49,021 nucleotides of DNA from Dehalococcoidia bacterium (GTDB lineage: Bacteria; Chloroflexota; Dehalococcoidia; SpSt-223), in NCBI GenBank assembly GCA_026003895.1, contig BPIC01000003.1, positions 1 through 49,021 on the forward strand. Direction: 5' to 3'. Position 1 is the first letter of the stretch. Every line of letters begins with the position of its first letter. This document shows positions 25,480 to 33,846 of this stretch, piece by piece. Made by a program: the position numbers and the translations under genes. The notes beneath the pieces were generated by a model. That model made no database searches, was not told the origin of the DNA, and saw only the letters and a list, made by a program, of their open reading frames with translations.

Positions 25480-27063
25480 CTATTCCACCCGGTACACACC
25501 GTCGAGCGTGTAATACGCCGGCACTTCGCGAACAAAGCCTTCGACCTTCGGGCCGCTCAGCACGAAGCTGGACGTAGCAATCAGGAAGATCATCGGCACT
25601 TCGTCCGCCCAAGCCTTGCCGGCTTCCTGCAACAACTGCTTGCGGCGGGCGGGGTCCGACTCGGCGTAGGCCTGGCTGAGCAGGCGATCCATCTCTGGCA
25701 CGCACCAGATGACGAGCGTGGGCGGCCGGTCACACTTCAGGAACTGCCACGTGAAAGTAAAGATGCCGTTTGGATTATTGCCACCGGCCGAGATCATCTC
25801 CTTGCGCTGACGCTGGCCGAGCGCAATTTGGACGTATTGCCCAAACTCATTCGGGGTGATCTCGTACTCGACCCCAATGTCGCGATGGGCACTTTGCACC
25901 GCTTGGAAGAGCGGCGCGAACTCGCTCGCCGAAATATCAACACCTTGCAGCTTGAAGCCGTTCGGGTAGCCCGCTTCGGCGAGCAGCCGCTTCGCTTGAG
26001 CGACGTCAAACGGATAGGGCTTGACTTGGTCGTTGAAGTTCAGCGTTCCTGGCACAGCGAGCTGGCCAATTGGCACGCCATAGCCGCGGTAGAGCGTGCG
26101 CGCGATCGCCTCCTTATCCACCGCATAGTTCATGGCTTGGCGCACGCGCTTGTCGGCAAGGGGAGTATTCGCGATCGTCTTCTGGTCAAAGATGATGTTG
26201 GTATAGCTGTCCGGCCTGGCGTCAATCTTGATATTGTCGCGCTTCGCCTGGTCAATTAATTCGACGTTCGAAACGAGGAGCGCAATATCCAGCTCACCGG
26301 TGCGCAGCCCGTTGACACGCTGGGCCTGCTCCGGAATAACCCGCCAGCGCACTTCGGTCGCAATCGGCTTGCGCCACGGATGGGCATCGCTCCTGAGGCG
26401 GTACACCACGACATCGCCCTGCCGATATTCGACGAACTCATACGGCCCGGTGCCAGCGCCCTTCGGGTTGGCCGCGAGCTCGCGCGGCCCCCCGACCTGC
26501 TCCATCACCTTCTTCGAGACGACAAAGATGTTCGCCCCCATGTAGGGCATCGAAAAATCGCGCTGCTTGATTTGGACGTCGAAGGTGTACTCGTCAACAA
26601 CGCGCGCCCCACTCACGAAGACGAGCTGATTGCCGACGGTGTTCGCCGGAGAAGGCTGGAGCAGCGTCTGAATCCAGTTCACCACGTCTTCAGCGGTGGC
26701 CTTGTCACCGTTCCCGAAGACGAGATCTTTGCGCAGCGTCCAGCGCCATGCGCTGTTGTCCGGCAGGATTTCCCATTTCTCAGCCGCCGACGGCTTCAGA
26801 TTGTAATTCGCATCTAGATTGACAAGATTGTCGAACTGGAAAGAGTAGAGGGTGATATTCGTTGCCGCCGCTTCCGGTGTCAACGTTGAGGGATTGGCGC
26901 TTGTGCCGACGCGCAACGTCTGATCGGCCGCCCGTCGTGGCCCGCTCGGCTGCTGCTGTCCGCCCGTTGGCTGGCCCGTTCCCGGAGCCGGTGACGCCGT
27001 GGGCGCACAGGCCGCGCTGAGCGCGATCAGGACAAGAAGCAATCGACCGAGGAACGCCTGCAT
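25480..27063 (-). CDS. ABC transporter substrate-binding lipoprotein, family 5
   Basis: A 527-residue secreted lipoprotein of solute-binding family 5. ATG 27063 gives a clean signal peptide with lipobox LSAACAPT and follows AGGAGA; the frame is open further upstream. After a Pro/Gly/Gln-rich linker come family features: LRKDLVFGNGDKATAEDVVN, GTGPYEFVEYRQGDVVVYRL, VRQAMNYAVDKEAIARTLYR and AKRLLAEAGYPNGFKLQG. It closely resembles the proteins encoded at 29047-30615 and 20691-22247. No permease or ATPase is adjacent; it is the last gene of a minus-strand cluster with an SDR, hydrolases and a PPOX protein, so the imported compound may be degraded by these enzymes. Confidence 0.94.
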   Translation of the reverse strand: MQAFLGRLLLVLIALSAACAPTASPAPGTGQPTGGQQQPSGPRRAADQTLRVGTSANPSTLTPEAAATNITLYSFQFDNLVNLDANYNLKPSAAEKWEILPDNSAWRWTLRKDLVFGNGDKATAEDVVNWIQTLLQPSPANTVGNQLVFVSGARVVDEYTFDVQIKQRDFSMPYMGANIFVVSKKVMEQVGGPRELAANPKGAGTGPYEFVEYRQGDVVVYRLRSDAHPWRKPIATEVRWRVIPEQAQRVNGLRTGELDIALLVSNVELIDQAKRDNIKIDARPDSYTNIIFDQKTIANTPLADKRVRQAMNYAVDKEAIARTLYRGYGVPIGQLAVPGTLNFNDQVKPYPFDVAQAKRLLAEAGYPNGFKLQGVDISASEFAPLFQAVQSAHRDIGVEYEITPNEFGQYVQIALGQRQRKEMISAGGNNPNGIFTFTWQFLKCDRPPTLVIWCVPEMDRLLSQAYAESDPARRKQLLQEAGKAWADEVPMIFLIATSSFVLSGPKVEGFVREVPAYYTLDGVYRVE

Positions 27064-27158
27064 AGGTGTTCTTCTCCTCTCGAGTGTCCAAGGATGGAGT
27101 GCGACGAGTGCCGGCGAGATTATCTCTAACCTGTCGTTTGCTGTCGACAATTCACGCC

Positions 27159-27917
27159 TCAGCCGATCCCCCGGCTCGCGCCGCCGTCGATCAGGAAGCA
27201 CGCGCCGGTGATGAACGCGGCACGCTCCGAGGCCAAGAAGACGACGAGGTCAGCAACCTCTTCCGGGCGGCCAAGCCGGCCGAGCGGGATGGTCGACACG
27301 ATCCGACGGAGTTCGTCCTCGGTCCAATGGGCTAGACGTGGGGTATCGATCGGGCCGGGATGGACACCGACGACGCGGACGCCGTGCCGTGCCACTTGCT
27401 CAGCCAGCATCTTGGTAAAGTTGATCAGGCCACCGACGGCGCTGCTGCCAGCCACGTAGTCCTCGAGGACCGTCCGCCCGGCATACCCCAAATTATTGAC
27501 GATCACCCCGCGCCGCGCGGCGATCATGGAGGGCAGCACCTCACGGCAGAACCGGACATAGCCGAGTGGCCGCAGCTCCTGATCGGCCTGCCACGCTGCG
27601 TCATCCAACTCGAGGGGCCCGCCCCGCCGGTTCGCTCCAGCATTATTGAACAGCACGTCGATCCTGCCGAACTGCGCGTAAGCCGCCATCACCACGTGCT
27701 TGACCGCCGCTTCGCTCCGCAGATCCGCCGGAACGACCAACGTCTCAACGCCATACGCTTGCTTCAGCCGACCAGCGAGCGACATCAGCTGCTCCGCTTG
27801 GCGCGCGCTCAGCACAAGATGTGCTCCTTCGCGGGCGAAGGCCTCCGCCGTCGCTGCGCCAATCCCCTGACTCGCGCCGGTGATCAATGCCACGCTGCCC
27901 CTGAGGTTCAACTCCAT
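27159..27917 (-). CDS. Short-chain dehydrogenase/reductase family protein with altered active site
   Basis: A 252-residue SDR with the cofactor motif TGASQGIG (about 14-21), the structural NNAGAN (about 91-96), and a C-terminal VHPGPIDTPR and GACFLIDGGASRGIG typical of classical SDRs. The catalytic YxxxK is changed: the segment is DYVAGSSAVGG, with Ser where Lys is expected, and the catalytic Ser region reads VNNLGYAG. Redox activity by the usual mechanism is therefore doubtful. ATG 27917 has an excellent SD (GGAGGGGAGG); upstream the frame is open and merges with the end of the broken hydrolase gene. Likely part of the same minus-strand operon. Confidence 0.92.
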   Translation of the reverse strand: MELNLRGSVALITGASQGIGAATAEAFAREGAHLVLSARQAEQLMSLAGRLKQAYGVETLVVPADLRSEAAVKHVVMAAYAQFGRIDVLFNNAGANRRGGPLELDDAAWQADQELRPLGYVRFCREVLPSMIAARRGVIVNNLGYAGRTVLEDYVAGSSAVGGLINFTKMLAEQVARHGVRVVGVHPGPIDTPRLAHWTEDELRRIVSTIPLGRLGRPEEVADLVVFLASERAAFITGACFLIDGGASRGIG

Positions 27918-28528
27918 TGCCTTAACCTCCCCTCCAGCCTCGTGGGCAAGGAACTCGCAGGCGACTCGGCAGAACGTCTCGGGGACGTGATCCATCCGCA
28001 ACACCGGCGCCCCGAGTCGGACGCGCTGATTCGCGCGAGCCGAACGTGGATCGGCCGCTGGAAGACGGCAAGCCGGGCCCCGCATCGTTGTGGAGCGGCG
28101 CACGGTCCTCTCACAAACGTCGGGCGCCGAGGCGTCGCCATCACCTCTTCGGCGACAGTTCCGTCCGTTCTGCGCCAGCGGTCGAGACGGTGCAGCCCTT
28201 CCGGGCGCACGGATCGGTCGCTGCCCGAAACGCCGCCAGTCGCTCGTCTTCGGTCGTGGCCTGATAGCCCGCGATCACGAACCGTGCCTCGCACTCCCTC
28301 TCCGCCGCACCCTCGACCGCAATGGGCATGCAACTGCGGGGGCCAAGCACGTGACAATGGCCCAAGCCGTCCATCCAGCAGGTCGGGGAAGTTCCTCGAC
28401 CCGCGATGGTGGATCGGTCTGATGCTCGTCATCACGAACCGAGGCCGCATCGGCTGGTCCGCGCACCCGGACGCTGGTGGACAAGCCGCGAAATCACCGC
28501 CAGTCGCATGGTACTCGGCGGCGGGCAT
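27918..28528 (-). pseudogene. Alpha/beta hydrolase-like gene, frameshifted and short at its N-terminus
   Basis: Between the PPOX gene and the SDR the minus strand reads as an alpha/beta hydrolase in changing frames. Removing one C in ACTTCCCCGACC and one G in CTTGGGCC (about 28385 and 28359) gives VEELPDLLDGRLGHCHVLG followed by PRSCMPIAVEGAAERECEAR, which matches the nucleophile-elbow region LLGHRTGATIAVEVAAAW of the hydrolase at 30612-31394. Further pieces are DGTVAEEVMATPRRP (about 28150) and APVLRMDHVPETFCRVACEF (about 28010-27950), a likely C-terminus. The N-terminal 70 residues are shorter than usual and unclear. It may be an intact gene with sequencing errors or a decayed paralogue. 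Confidence 0.45.
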
Positions 28529-28544
28529 TCTGGGCGGGCTGGCG

Positions 28545-29036
28545 CTAGGCGAGGAAGCGGTCGAGGTCGGCGATCAGGACGGGCCGTCGCGGTCCTGTGA
28601 AGCCTTCGGCGCGCAGCGAGGTCGGCCGGGTACGGAGCAACCAGCGCTCCGTCTCCGTTGCACCGAGAGCGCCGAGGGCCTGCCGCCGCCGCTCGTCGAA
28701 ATCGCGCACTGCCGCCGGGTCCTCGAGGATCTCACATACCCCTTGGAGCATCACGTTCGGCACCGCGCGATACTCGCCCGGCGTTAGCCCCACCCACAAA
28801 TAGGTGACGATGGGGTTGCGCCGGATGTGCTGATTCTTGACGTGCCACGGTTGGGTGGCCGTTTCGATGGTCCAGTCGGTGACGAACGCGCCAACTTGGC
28901 GAATCGACGGGCGGCCGTCCTTGCGAAGCGTCGTCAGGAAGCAGGCGACCTCCGGAAAGCGCCGCCGGAGAAAGGCCTGAATTTCAGGCAGGGCAGCCCG
29001 CGCCTCCTCCGGAGAGACCGCTCGCTCGTCGTACAT
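28545..29036 (-). CDS. PPOX-fold (pyridoxamine 5'-phosphate oxidase-like) protein
   Basis: The 163-residue protein has the flavin/F420 split-barrel pattern: CFLTTLRKDGRPSIRQVGAF (about 32-51), a strand with TATQPWHVKNQHIRRNPIVT and LWVGL, and VMLQGVCEIL. Such proteins bind FMN, F420 or heme and act as oxidases, reductases or cofactor carriers; the exact activity cannot be told. ATG 29036 follows a GAG-rich weak SD (GGAGCGAGA). It lies ten bases after the stop of the binding-protein gene upstream, so it is co-transcribed. A second PPOX-fold gene is at 47550-48101. Confidence 0.87.
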   Translation of the reverse strand: MYDERAVSPEEARAALPEIQAFLRRRFPEVACFLTTLRKDGRPSIRQVGAFVTDWTIETATQPWHVKNQHIRRNPIVTYLWVGLTPGEYRAVPNVMLQGVCEILEDPAAVRDFDERRRQALGALGATETERWLLRTRPTSLRAEGFTGPRRPVLIADLDRFLA

Positions 29037-29046
29037 TCTCGCTCCT

Positions 29047-30615
29047 TCAGTCGATTCGGTAGATCGTGTCGAAGTTGTGCGTGTTGGCGGCCTCCCAGAC
29101 GAAGCCGCGCACCTTCGGCTGCTGCACAACGAATTGCGGCACCGCGATCAGGTCGATGTGGGCTACCTCATCGGCGAAGATGCGGATCGCCTGCCGCATC
29201 AACTCGGAGCGGCGGACCCGATCGGGCTCGGTTTGCGCCTGCTCCAACAGTTGCTGATACCGCTGGTTGCACCACCAAGGATTGGGCCGTTGACAATCGT
29301 GCGTCGTCCGCTGGTTCGTGCCATACGCGCTTTCGGCTTGCGAAGTGACCATGAACAGTTCAGCCTTTGCCTGACCGGCACGGCCATAGAACTTGTCGAG
29401 AAAGACTGCGAGCTCGAGCGAGGTGACCGCCGCCTCGACGCCGATATCGCGAAGATATCCTTGGAGCGCCGCCGCAACCTGCGGGCTCGTCGTCTGCGGC
29501 GTGAATTCGATGCCATTCGGCAGCTTGAACCCGTTCGGATAACCGGCTTCGGCGAGCAGCCGCTTCGCGGTCGCCGGATCGTACGGGTAGACCTTGATGC
29601 TCTCGTCCCAACTGAGGCTGTCGGGCACCGAGAACTGGCTGACCGGCATTGCATAGCCTCGGTAAATCGTCTTCGCGATCGCCTCACGGTCGACAGCGTA
29701 GTTCAGCGCTAGCCGAACCCGGCGATCATTGAGCGGGGTATTCCGTTCTCGATTTTCGGTCTGCGAGAAGAGGGCGTAATTGACGCCGGTGTGGCGGACC
29801 TCGACGTCGGCGCCCGCCGCCTTGGCCTGGTCGACTACGTCCGGGCTCAGTTGGCCGATGAGCACGTCGAGTTCCCCGGTGCGAAACCCTGCCAGCATCG
29901 CGGTCTGTTCCGGCAGCGAGCGGATCAGTAGCTCGGTGGGCTGCGCCTTCCGGTAGAGATGCTCGGTCGCCTTCTTGCGAAACCGCGCGAGGTCACCGTT
30001 GCGAAACTCGACCAGCTCGTACGGCCCGGAGCCGATCGGCTTGGCGGCGAAGCCATCGCGCCCCACCGAGCGGTAGTAGCGCTCCGGCAAAATCCAGAGA
30101 GCGGTGATGCCCGGCAGGATGCTGGCGTCGGCGACTTTCATTTCGAAGTCGACCGTGCGAGCATCGACCGCCTTCACCGCGGCGACGTTGCCGAAGCCGC
30201 CGGCGATCGGCCAGCGCCCTTCGATGGCGGCATTCGCGGTGAAAGCGACATCGCTCGCCGTCAGCGGATCGCCGTTGCCAAAGACCAGCCCGTGGCGAAG
30301 CGTAAATCGCCACGTCGTGCCGTTCACCAGATCCCAGCGTTCGGCCGCCCAAGGCACGGCGTCCGCCGACTTGTCGAGCCGGACGAGCGAGTCATACAGG
30401 GCGCTGTACACGGCATAGTTGGCCGCCGAGGATTCTGGACTGAGGGTCGCTGGCAACCCAATCTGGGCAATCGTGAACGTCTGGTTGGCGGCACGCTGCT
30501 CGGCCTTGGGCGCGTCAGGCGCGGCGGGAAGGGCCGCCGGCGCAGGCGCACAGCTCGTCAGCAGGACGAGCGCCGTCGCCGCACCGAGGGCGCGAAGCGC
30601 GAACGCGTAGGTCAT
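29047..30615 (-). CDS. ABC transporter substrate-binding lipoprotein, family 5
   Basis: The 522-residue secreted lipoprotein has signal peptide and lipobox (VLLTSCAPA), then family 5 features: LRHGLVFGNGDPLTASDVAF, GSGPYELVEFRNGDLARFRK, VRLALNYAVDREAIAKTIYR and AKRLLAEAGYPNGFKLPNG. It is clearly a paralogue of the protein at 25480-27063. ATG 30615 overlaps the stop of the alpha/beta hydrolase gene as ATGA and is preferred over upstream starts. As with the others, no permease or ATPase gene is nearby. The ligand is unknown; Cys pairs near the C-terminus (HDCQRPNPWWCNQ) are shared in position with the paralogue. Confidence 0.94.
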   Translation of the reverse strand: MTYAFALRALGAATALVLLTSCAPAPAALPAAPDAPKAEQRAANQTFTIAQIGLPATLSPESSAANYAVYSALYDSLVRLDKSADAVPWAAERWDLVNGTTWRFTLRHGLVFGNGDPLTASDVAFTANAAIEGRWPIAGGFGNVAAVKAVDARTVDFEMKVADASILPGITALWILPERYYRSVGRDGFAAKPIGSGPYELVEFRNGDLARFRKKATEHLYRKAQPTELLIRSLPEQTAMLAGFRTGELDVLIGQLSPDVVDQAKAAGADVEVRHTGVNYALFSQTENRERNTPLNDRRVRLALNYAVDREAIAKTIYRGYAMPVSQFSVPDSLSWDESIKVYPYDPATAKRLLAEAGYPNGFKLPNGIEFTPQTTSPQVAAALQGYLRDIGVEAAVTSLELAVFLDKFYGRAGQAKAELFMVTSQAESAYGTNQRTTHDCQRPNPWWCNQRYQQLLEQAQTEPDRVRRSELMRQAIRIFADEVAHIDLIAVPQFVVQQPKVRGFVWEAANTHNFDTIYRID

Positions 30616-31394
30616 GGCGGACCTCCTTCTTCGAGAAACGGAATGACGACCTGGCAAAACGCGCTGGGAAGCTGGAGCATCGGCAGATCGTGGCCGCCGG
30701 GGAAGACGTGGGCGCGCGCTTGGGGGAAACGGGCGAGATGGCTTGGCAGCCAACTAGCGAAGCGGTCGGATTCGCCAAAGAGGAGCAGCACAGGCGCAAC
30801 GACAAGCGGCGCCCGGTCCGCGAGCGGGTAGCGGCGCACGGCTTCGCCGGCCCAGCGCCAGGTCGGGCTCGCGCGCAGGCTGTCGGCGACCGATCGGTGA
30901 ATCTGGATCGGACTGGCCCAAGGCCAAGCGGCGCGGACTGCCGCCCAGCGTGCGGTGTAGTGCGAGCCGTCCGGCAGCAGGTCCGGCCCGGCCTCGACCG
31001 TCACGGTCGGCCGGCGATCGTCCGGCGGGTAGTCCACCAGCCCGGAGAGGATGACGCGCCCAACACGCTCCGGCCACGCCGCCGCAACCTCGACCGCGAT
31101 CGTCGCACCGGTGCGGTGACCAAGCAGGTGACAGCGGTCGATGCCGCGCGCATCCAGCAGCTCGACGACGGTCCGTGCGTATTCGGCGATCTCCGGTGGC
31201 TCGGGCGGGGCAGCAGAGTCACCAAAGCCGGGCGTATCAGGGGCGATGGTGCGAAACCGGGCAGCGAGGCACGGAACAACATCGTCCCACTGTGTCGAGG
31301 AGTCGGCGGTGCGGTGGAGCAGCACGAGCGGGAATCCGCTCCCGCGCTCGCGATAGTGCACGTCTCCGAGCGATGTCGTGACGAAGCCGCGCAT
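30612..31394 (-). CDS. Alpha/beta fold hydrolase with Arg at the nucleophile elbow
   Basis: A 260-residue alpha/beta hydrolase: the oxyanion region VLLHRTADSSTQWDDVVPCL (about 24-43), PDTPGFGDSAAPP, the elbow LLGHRTGATIAVE (about 93-105), the acid region LLLFGESDRFASW and the His in VFPGGHDLPML. The normal elbow GxSxG reads GHRTG, so the Ser nucleophile is missing; related proteins with GHHTG at this place are known, suggesting a subfamily with other chemistry. ATG 31394 begins MRGFVTTSLGDVHYRERGSG. The stop overlaps the binding-protein gene. It is probably the first gene of the minus-strand cluster down to 25480. Confidence 0.9.
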   Translation of the reverse strand: MRGFVTTSLGDVHYRERGSGFPLVLLHRTADSSTQWDDVVPCLAARFRTIAPDTPGFGDSAAPPEPPEIAEYARTVVELLDARGIDRCHLLGHRTGATIAVEVAAAWPERVGRVILSGLVDYPPDDRRPTVTVEAGPDLLPDGSHYTARWAAVRAAWPWASPIQIHRSVADSLRASPTWRWAGEAVRRYPLADRAPLVVAPVLLLFGESDRFASWLPSHLARFPQARAHVFPGGHDLPMLQLPSAFCQVVIPFLEEGGPP

Positions 31395-31710
31395 CGACCC
31401 CCGCCGGACGAGCTGGCTCGCCCCCGCGGAATATCGTAGATCGAATTCCAGCCGACTGCGACGTTTCTGCCCCGGCGGAAGCGCCGTGGTACGTGGCGGG
31501 CACAAGCACTCGTTGCCGGGGCGACGCGCCCAGGCTCCCCAAAAGCCACGCTGCTCACCGTTCGCCGACTCGCGTCGTCGGCTGCGAAGCGCGAGGTTGT
31601 TTTGAGGAACGTGGTCTGCCCCCTGCCGGCACCATTCGCCAGCGCCGATCTGGCGCTCGATGTCGCCGCTCGGATGCGAGGAGACGCCGTTGCGCGACTG
31701 CCTTTTGACG
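31395..31710. other. Intergenic stretch without a recognised gene
   Basis: I see no gene with credible codon bias or SD in these 316 bases on either strand. It would hold the promoter of the hydrolase-binding-protein cluster, but no convincing -35/-10 pair was found. Confidence 0.4.
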
Positions 31711-31977
31711 CTAGCGGCCGCGATTCCGCTTGACGATGGACCATGGCGGTGAAGAAGCGACCTCGAACGCCCAGCCGGTCGGGAGTTGTCGGAAGATGGG
31801 CAACTCCCGCTCGCCGACCACGGCCTCGTTGGCGGCCTCGGCGAAGACGACGCCGGCGGTCCGCCCGGCGGTACCCATCCCGCCGTCCAGCAACGGCCGG
31901 GTCACGTCCGCAGCAGGCGCAGTGAATCCGGGGCGCGCGTCCCGGCTGGATCTGCGATGGTGCGCGAGGTCGGCCAT
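31711..31977 (-). CDS. Small hypothetical protein (88 aa) downstream of the desaturase
   Basis: ATG 31977 follows directly after GGGGGAGA, a strong though close SD. The frame has high GC in third positions and ends in TAG at 31711. The product has an Arg-rich N-terminus, then a well-formed segment VVFAEAANEAVVGERELPIF and RQLPTGWAFEVASSP, which looks like a folded region, but I do not recognise the family. The gene starts 57 bases after the desaturase stop on the same strand, so it may be co-transcribed with it. Because this part of the window has frameshift errors, it might also be the end of a longer gene. Confidence 0.5.
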   Translation of the reverse strand: MADLAHHRRSSRDARPGFTAPAADVTRPLLDGGMGTAGRTAGVVFAEAANEAVVGERELPIFRQLPTGWAFEVASSPPWSIVKRNRGR

Positions 31978-32033
31978 TCTCCCCCGGTTCGCCGAGCGGT
32001 GCAGACCGGCATGCAGAACACTCGACCGTGCGG

Positions 32034-33074
32034 TCAGGCGAGCTGCCACTCCGGCGCGAGCTCGCCCCGGCCAATGCGGTGCATCGCGCCGAACAGCCGG
32101 ATGTAGGACTGGACAAGCCCGGTCTCGTCGTACGGCAGGCCATGGGCACGGCAGTACGCGCGCACGATCGTTCGGGCGCGGCGAAAGTTGATTCGCGGCA
32201 TCGTGGGAAAGAGATGGTGCTCCACCTGATAGTTCAAACCGCCGAATAGGAAGTCGGTCAGCAGCCCCGGGGCGACATTGCGCGAGCTGAGCACCTGCCG
32301 TGCGAGGAAGCCGAGCGGCGCGTCGCCCTCCCACACCGGCATTCCCTTGTGGTTCGGAGAAACGATCAGCGCGAAGTAAAAGCCCCCGGCAAGTTGGGCG
32401 ACGAGAAAGATCACCAGAACGTGGGGGCCCGCGATCGCGGCGAGCGCCAACCAGCTCGCGAGGTGCCCGGTGATCAGCGCCAGATCGACCAGCCGGCGCT
32501 GATCACGCAGTTTGCGGATGGCATAGAGCGTGCTCTCCCAGCGCATCACGAGGCCAGCAATCAGAAAGAGTGCCGGCAAGAGGAACGCCTGATGGCGGAC
32601 AATGAGCCGCTTGAGGCCGGTGCGATTCACGGCGTCCTCGCCGCGAAAGACAATGATCCCTCCGCCGACGAGATCCGGATCGCGGTCGATGTCATTTGTG
32701 TGGCCATGATGGCGGTCGTGCTTCTCCCGCCACCACCAGTAGGAGACACCGATCCCGAGGCTCCAACAGACCATGCCGAGCAGCCGGTTCGCGCCGCTCC
32801 GGCGGAACACGGCCGAATGCGCCGCGTCGTGGCCGAGCAGCGCCGTTTGCGACCCCGCGAAGCCGAGCGCGACCCCGGCAAGAAGCACGCTCCAAAACGA
32901 CGCTGGGAGGAGCACGGCGAGCACGAGAGCGGCGAAATAAAGCGCGACGCAGCGCAACGAGACAAAGACGTAATACCCGTACCGGCGGTCGAGGAGTCCG
33001 GCAGCAAGAACGGCGCGGCGCAGCGGGGCGTATGGGACTTCGTTGGCCCGAGCAAGAGGGGGGAGCATGGTCAT
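32034..33074 (-). CDS. Membrane fatty acid desaturase
   Basis: A 346-residue integral membrane di-iron desaturase with all three histidine boxes: GHDAAH (His82, His86), KHDRHHGH (His119, His122, His123) and QVEHH (283-287). Membrane segments lie at about 40-75, 95-115, 165-180 and 200-245. A Gln at the start of the third box is typical of acyl-lipid front-end-type and related bacterial desaturases. There is no cytochrome b5 domain. It would insert a double bond into membrane lipid acyl chains. The start is ATG 33074 or 33068 (MTM...); AGGGAAGG is better spaced for the second. Intact, although its neighbours are frameshifted. Confidence 0.95.
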   Translation of the reverse strand: MTMLPPLARANEVPYAPLRRAVLAAGLLDRRYGYYVFVSLRCVALYFAALVLAVLLPASFWSVLLAGVALGFAGSQTALLGHDAAHSAVFRRSGANRLLGMVCWSLGIGVSYWWWREKHDRHHGHTNDIDRDPDLVGGGIIVFRGEDAVNRTGLKRLIVRHQAFLLPALFLIAGLVMRWESTLYAIRKLRDQRRLVDLALITGHLASWLALAAIAGPHVLVIFLVAQLAGGFYFALIVSPNHKGMPVWEGDAPLGFLARQVLSSRNVAPGLLTDFLFGGLNYQVEHHLFPTMPRINFRRARTIVRAYCRAHGLPYDETGLVQSYIRLFGAMHRIGRGELAPEWQLA

Positions 33075-33153
33075 CCTTCCCTGGCGGATGCGAGAGTGAG
33101 CGGGATGCTGGTTGAAGCATACGGCGTGCGCGCCACTGTCGCCTTGCCAAGGC

Positions 33154-33162
33154 TGCTACACT
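33154..33162 (+). promoter_or_regulatory. Extended -10 promoter before the SIS gene
   Basis: TGcTACACT, 38 bases before the GTG start at 33200, fits the extended -10 form repeated in this window. Confidence 0.45.
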
Positions 33163-33199
33163 CCGCAGGCGCGCTCGATGCTCCAGCAGAGGGAAGATC

Positions 33200-33836
33200 G
33201 TGTCTCACGCCGCCGGCTATCTGCGTGAAGCCATCCAAATTCTCGAACAACTCGATCCGGCTCCGATCGAAGCGATTGCGTCCCTGCTCGTGCAGACGCG
33301 CGAGCGCGGCGGCCGCCTGTTCGTGCTCGGGGTAGGGGGGCGGGGCGGGCCACGCCTCGCACGCCGTGTCGGACTTCCGCAAAATCGCGGGCATGGAAGC
33401 CTACGCGCCAAGCGACAATGTCACCGAACTCACCGCCCGCATCAACGATGACGGCTGGGAGACCGTCTACGCCAATTGGCTCGCCGGCAGCCGGCTGCGC
33501 CGCGAGGACATGCTCCTCATTTTTTCGGTTGGCGGCGGCGACCTTGAGCGGAACATTAGCCCGAACTTGGTGCGCGCCCCTTGACTACGCCCCGAAGCGT
33601 CGGCGCAACGATCGCCGGCGTCGTCGGCCGCGACGGCGGCTACACTGCCCGCGTCGCCGATGCGTGTGTCATCGTCCCAACCGTCAATCCCGAGACCGTC
33701 ACGCCCCCACACCGAGGCGTTCCAAGCCGTTGTTTGGCACCTTCTCGTCTGTCACCCGGCGCTCCAAGCCGCCCCGATGAAATGGGAATCGGCCCGCGCG
33801 ATGAGCCGGTCGGCGCCGATCGCCGACAGCGGTTGA
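33200..33836 (+). pseudogene. SIS-domain sugar isomerase (GmhA-like), frameshifted at four runs
   Basis: Removing one base from each of four runs (six G at 33335-33340, four C at 33577-33580, four C at 33590-33593, five C at 33704-33708) gives one frame of about 210 residues from GTG 33200 to TGA 33834-33836. The restored protein has the SIS phosphosugar fold: LFVLGVGGGAGHASHAVSDF near the N-terminus, KIAGMEAYAPSDNVTELTAR, LLIFSVGGGDLERNISPNLV and VNPETVTPHTEAFQAVVWHL. This resembles sedoheptulose 7-phosphate isomerase-type proteins. Because all four breaks are single added bases, the gene is probably intact in the organism. The LLM oxidoreductase gene follows after ten bases, with an AGGAGG between. 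Confidence 0.85.
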
Positions 33837-33846
33837 GGAGGACCGG

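Noticed and set aside
31711..32334. 207-codon minus-strand frame overlapping the desaturase end
   Set aside because: Only its last 88 codons, from ATG 31977 with an SD, look coding; the rest is a shadow of the desaturase gene.
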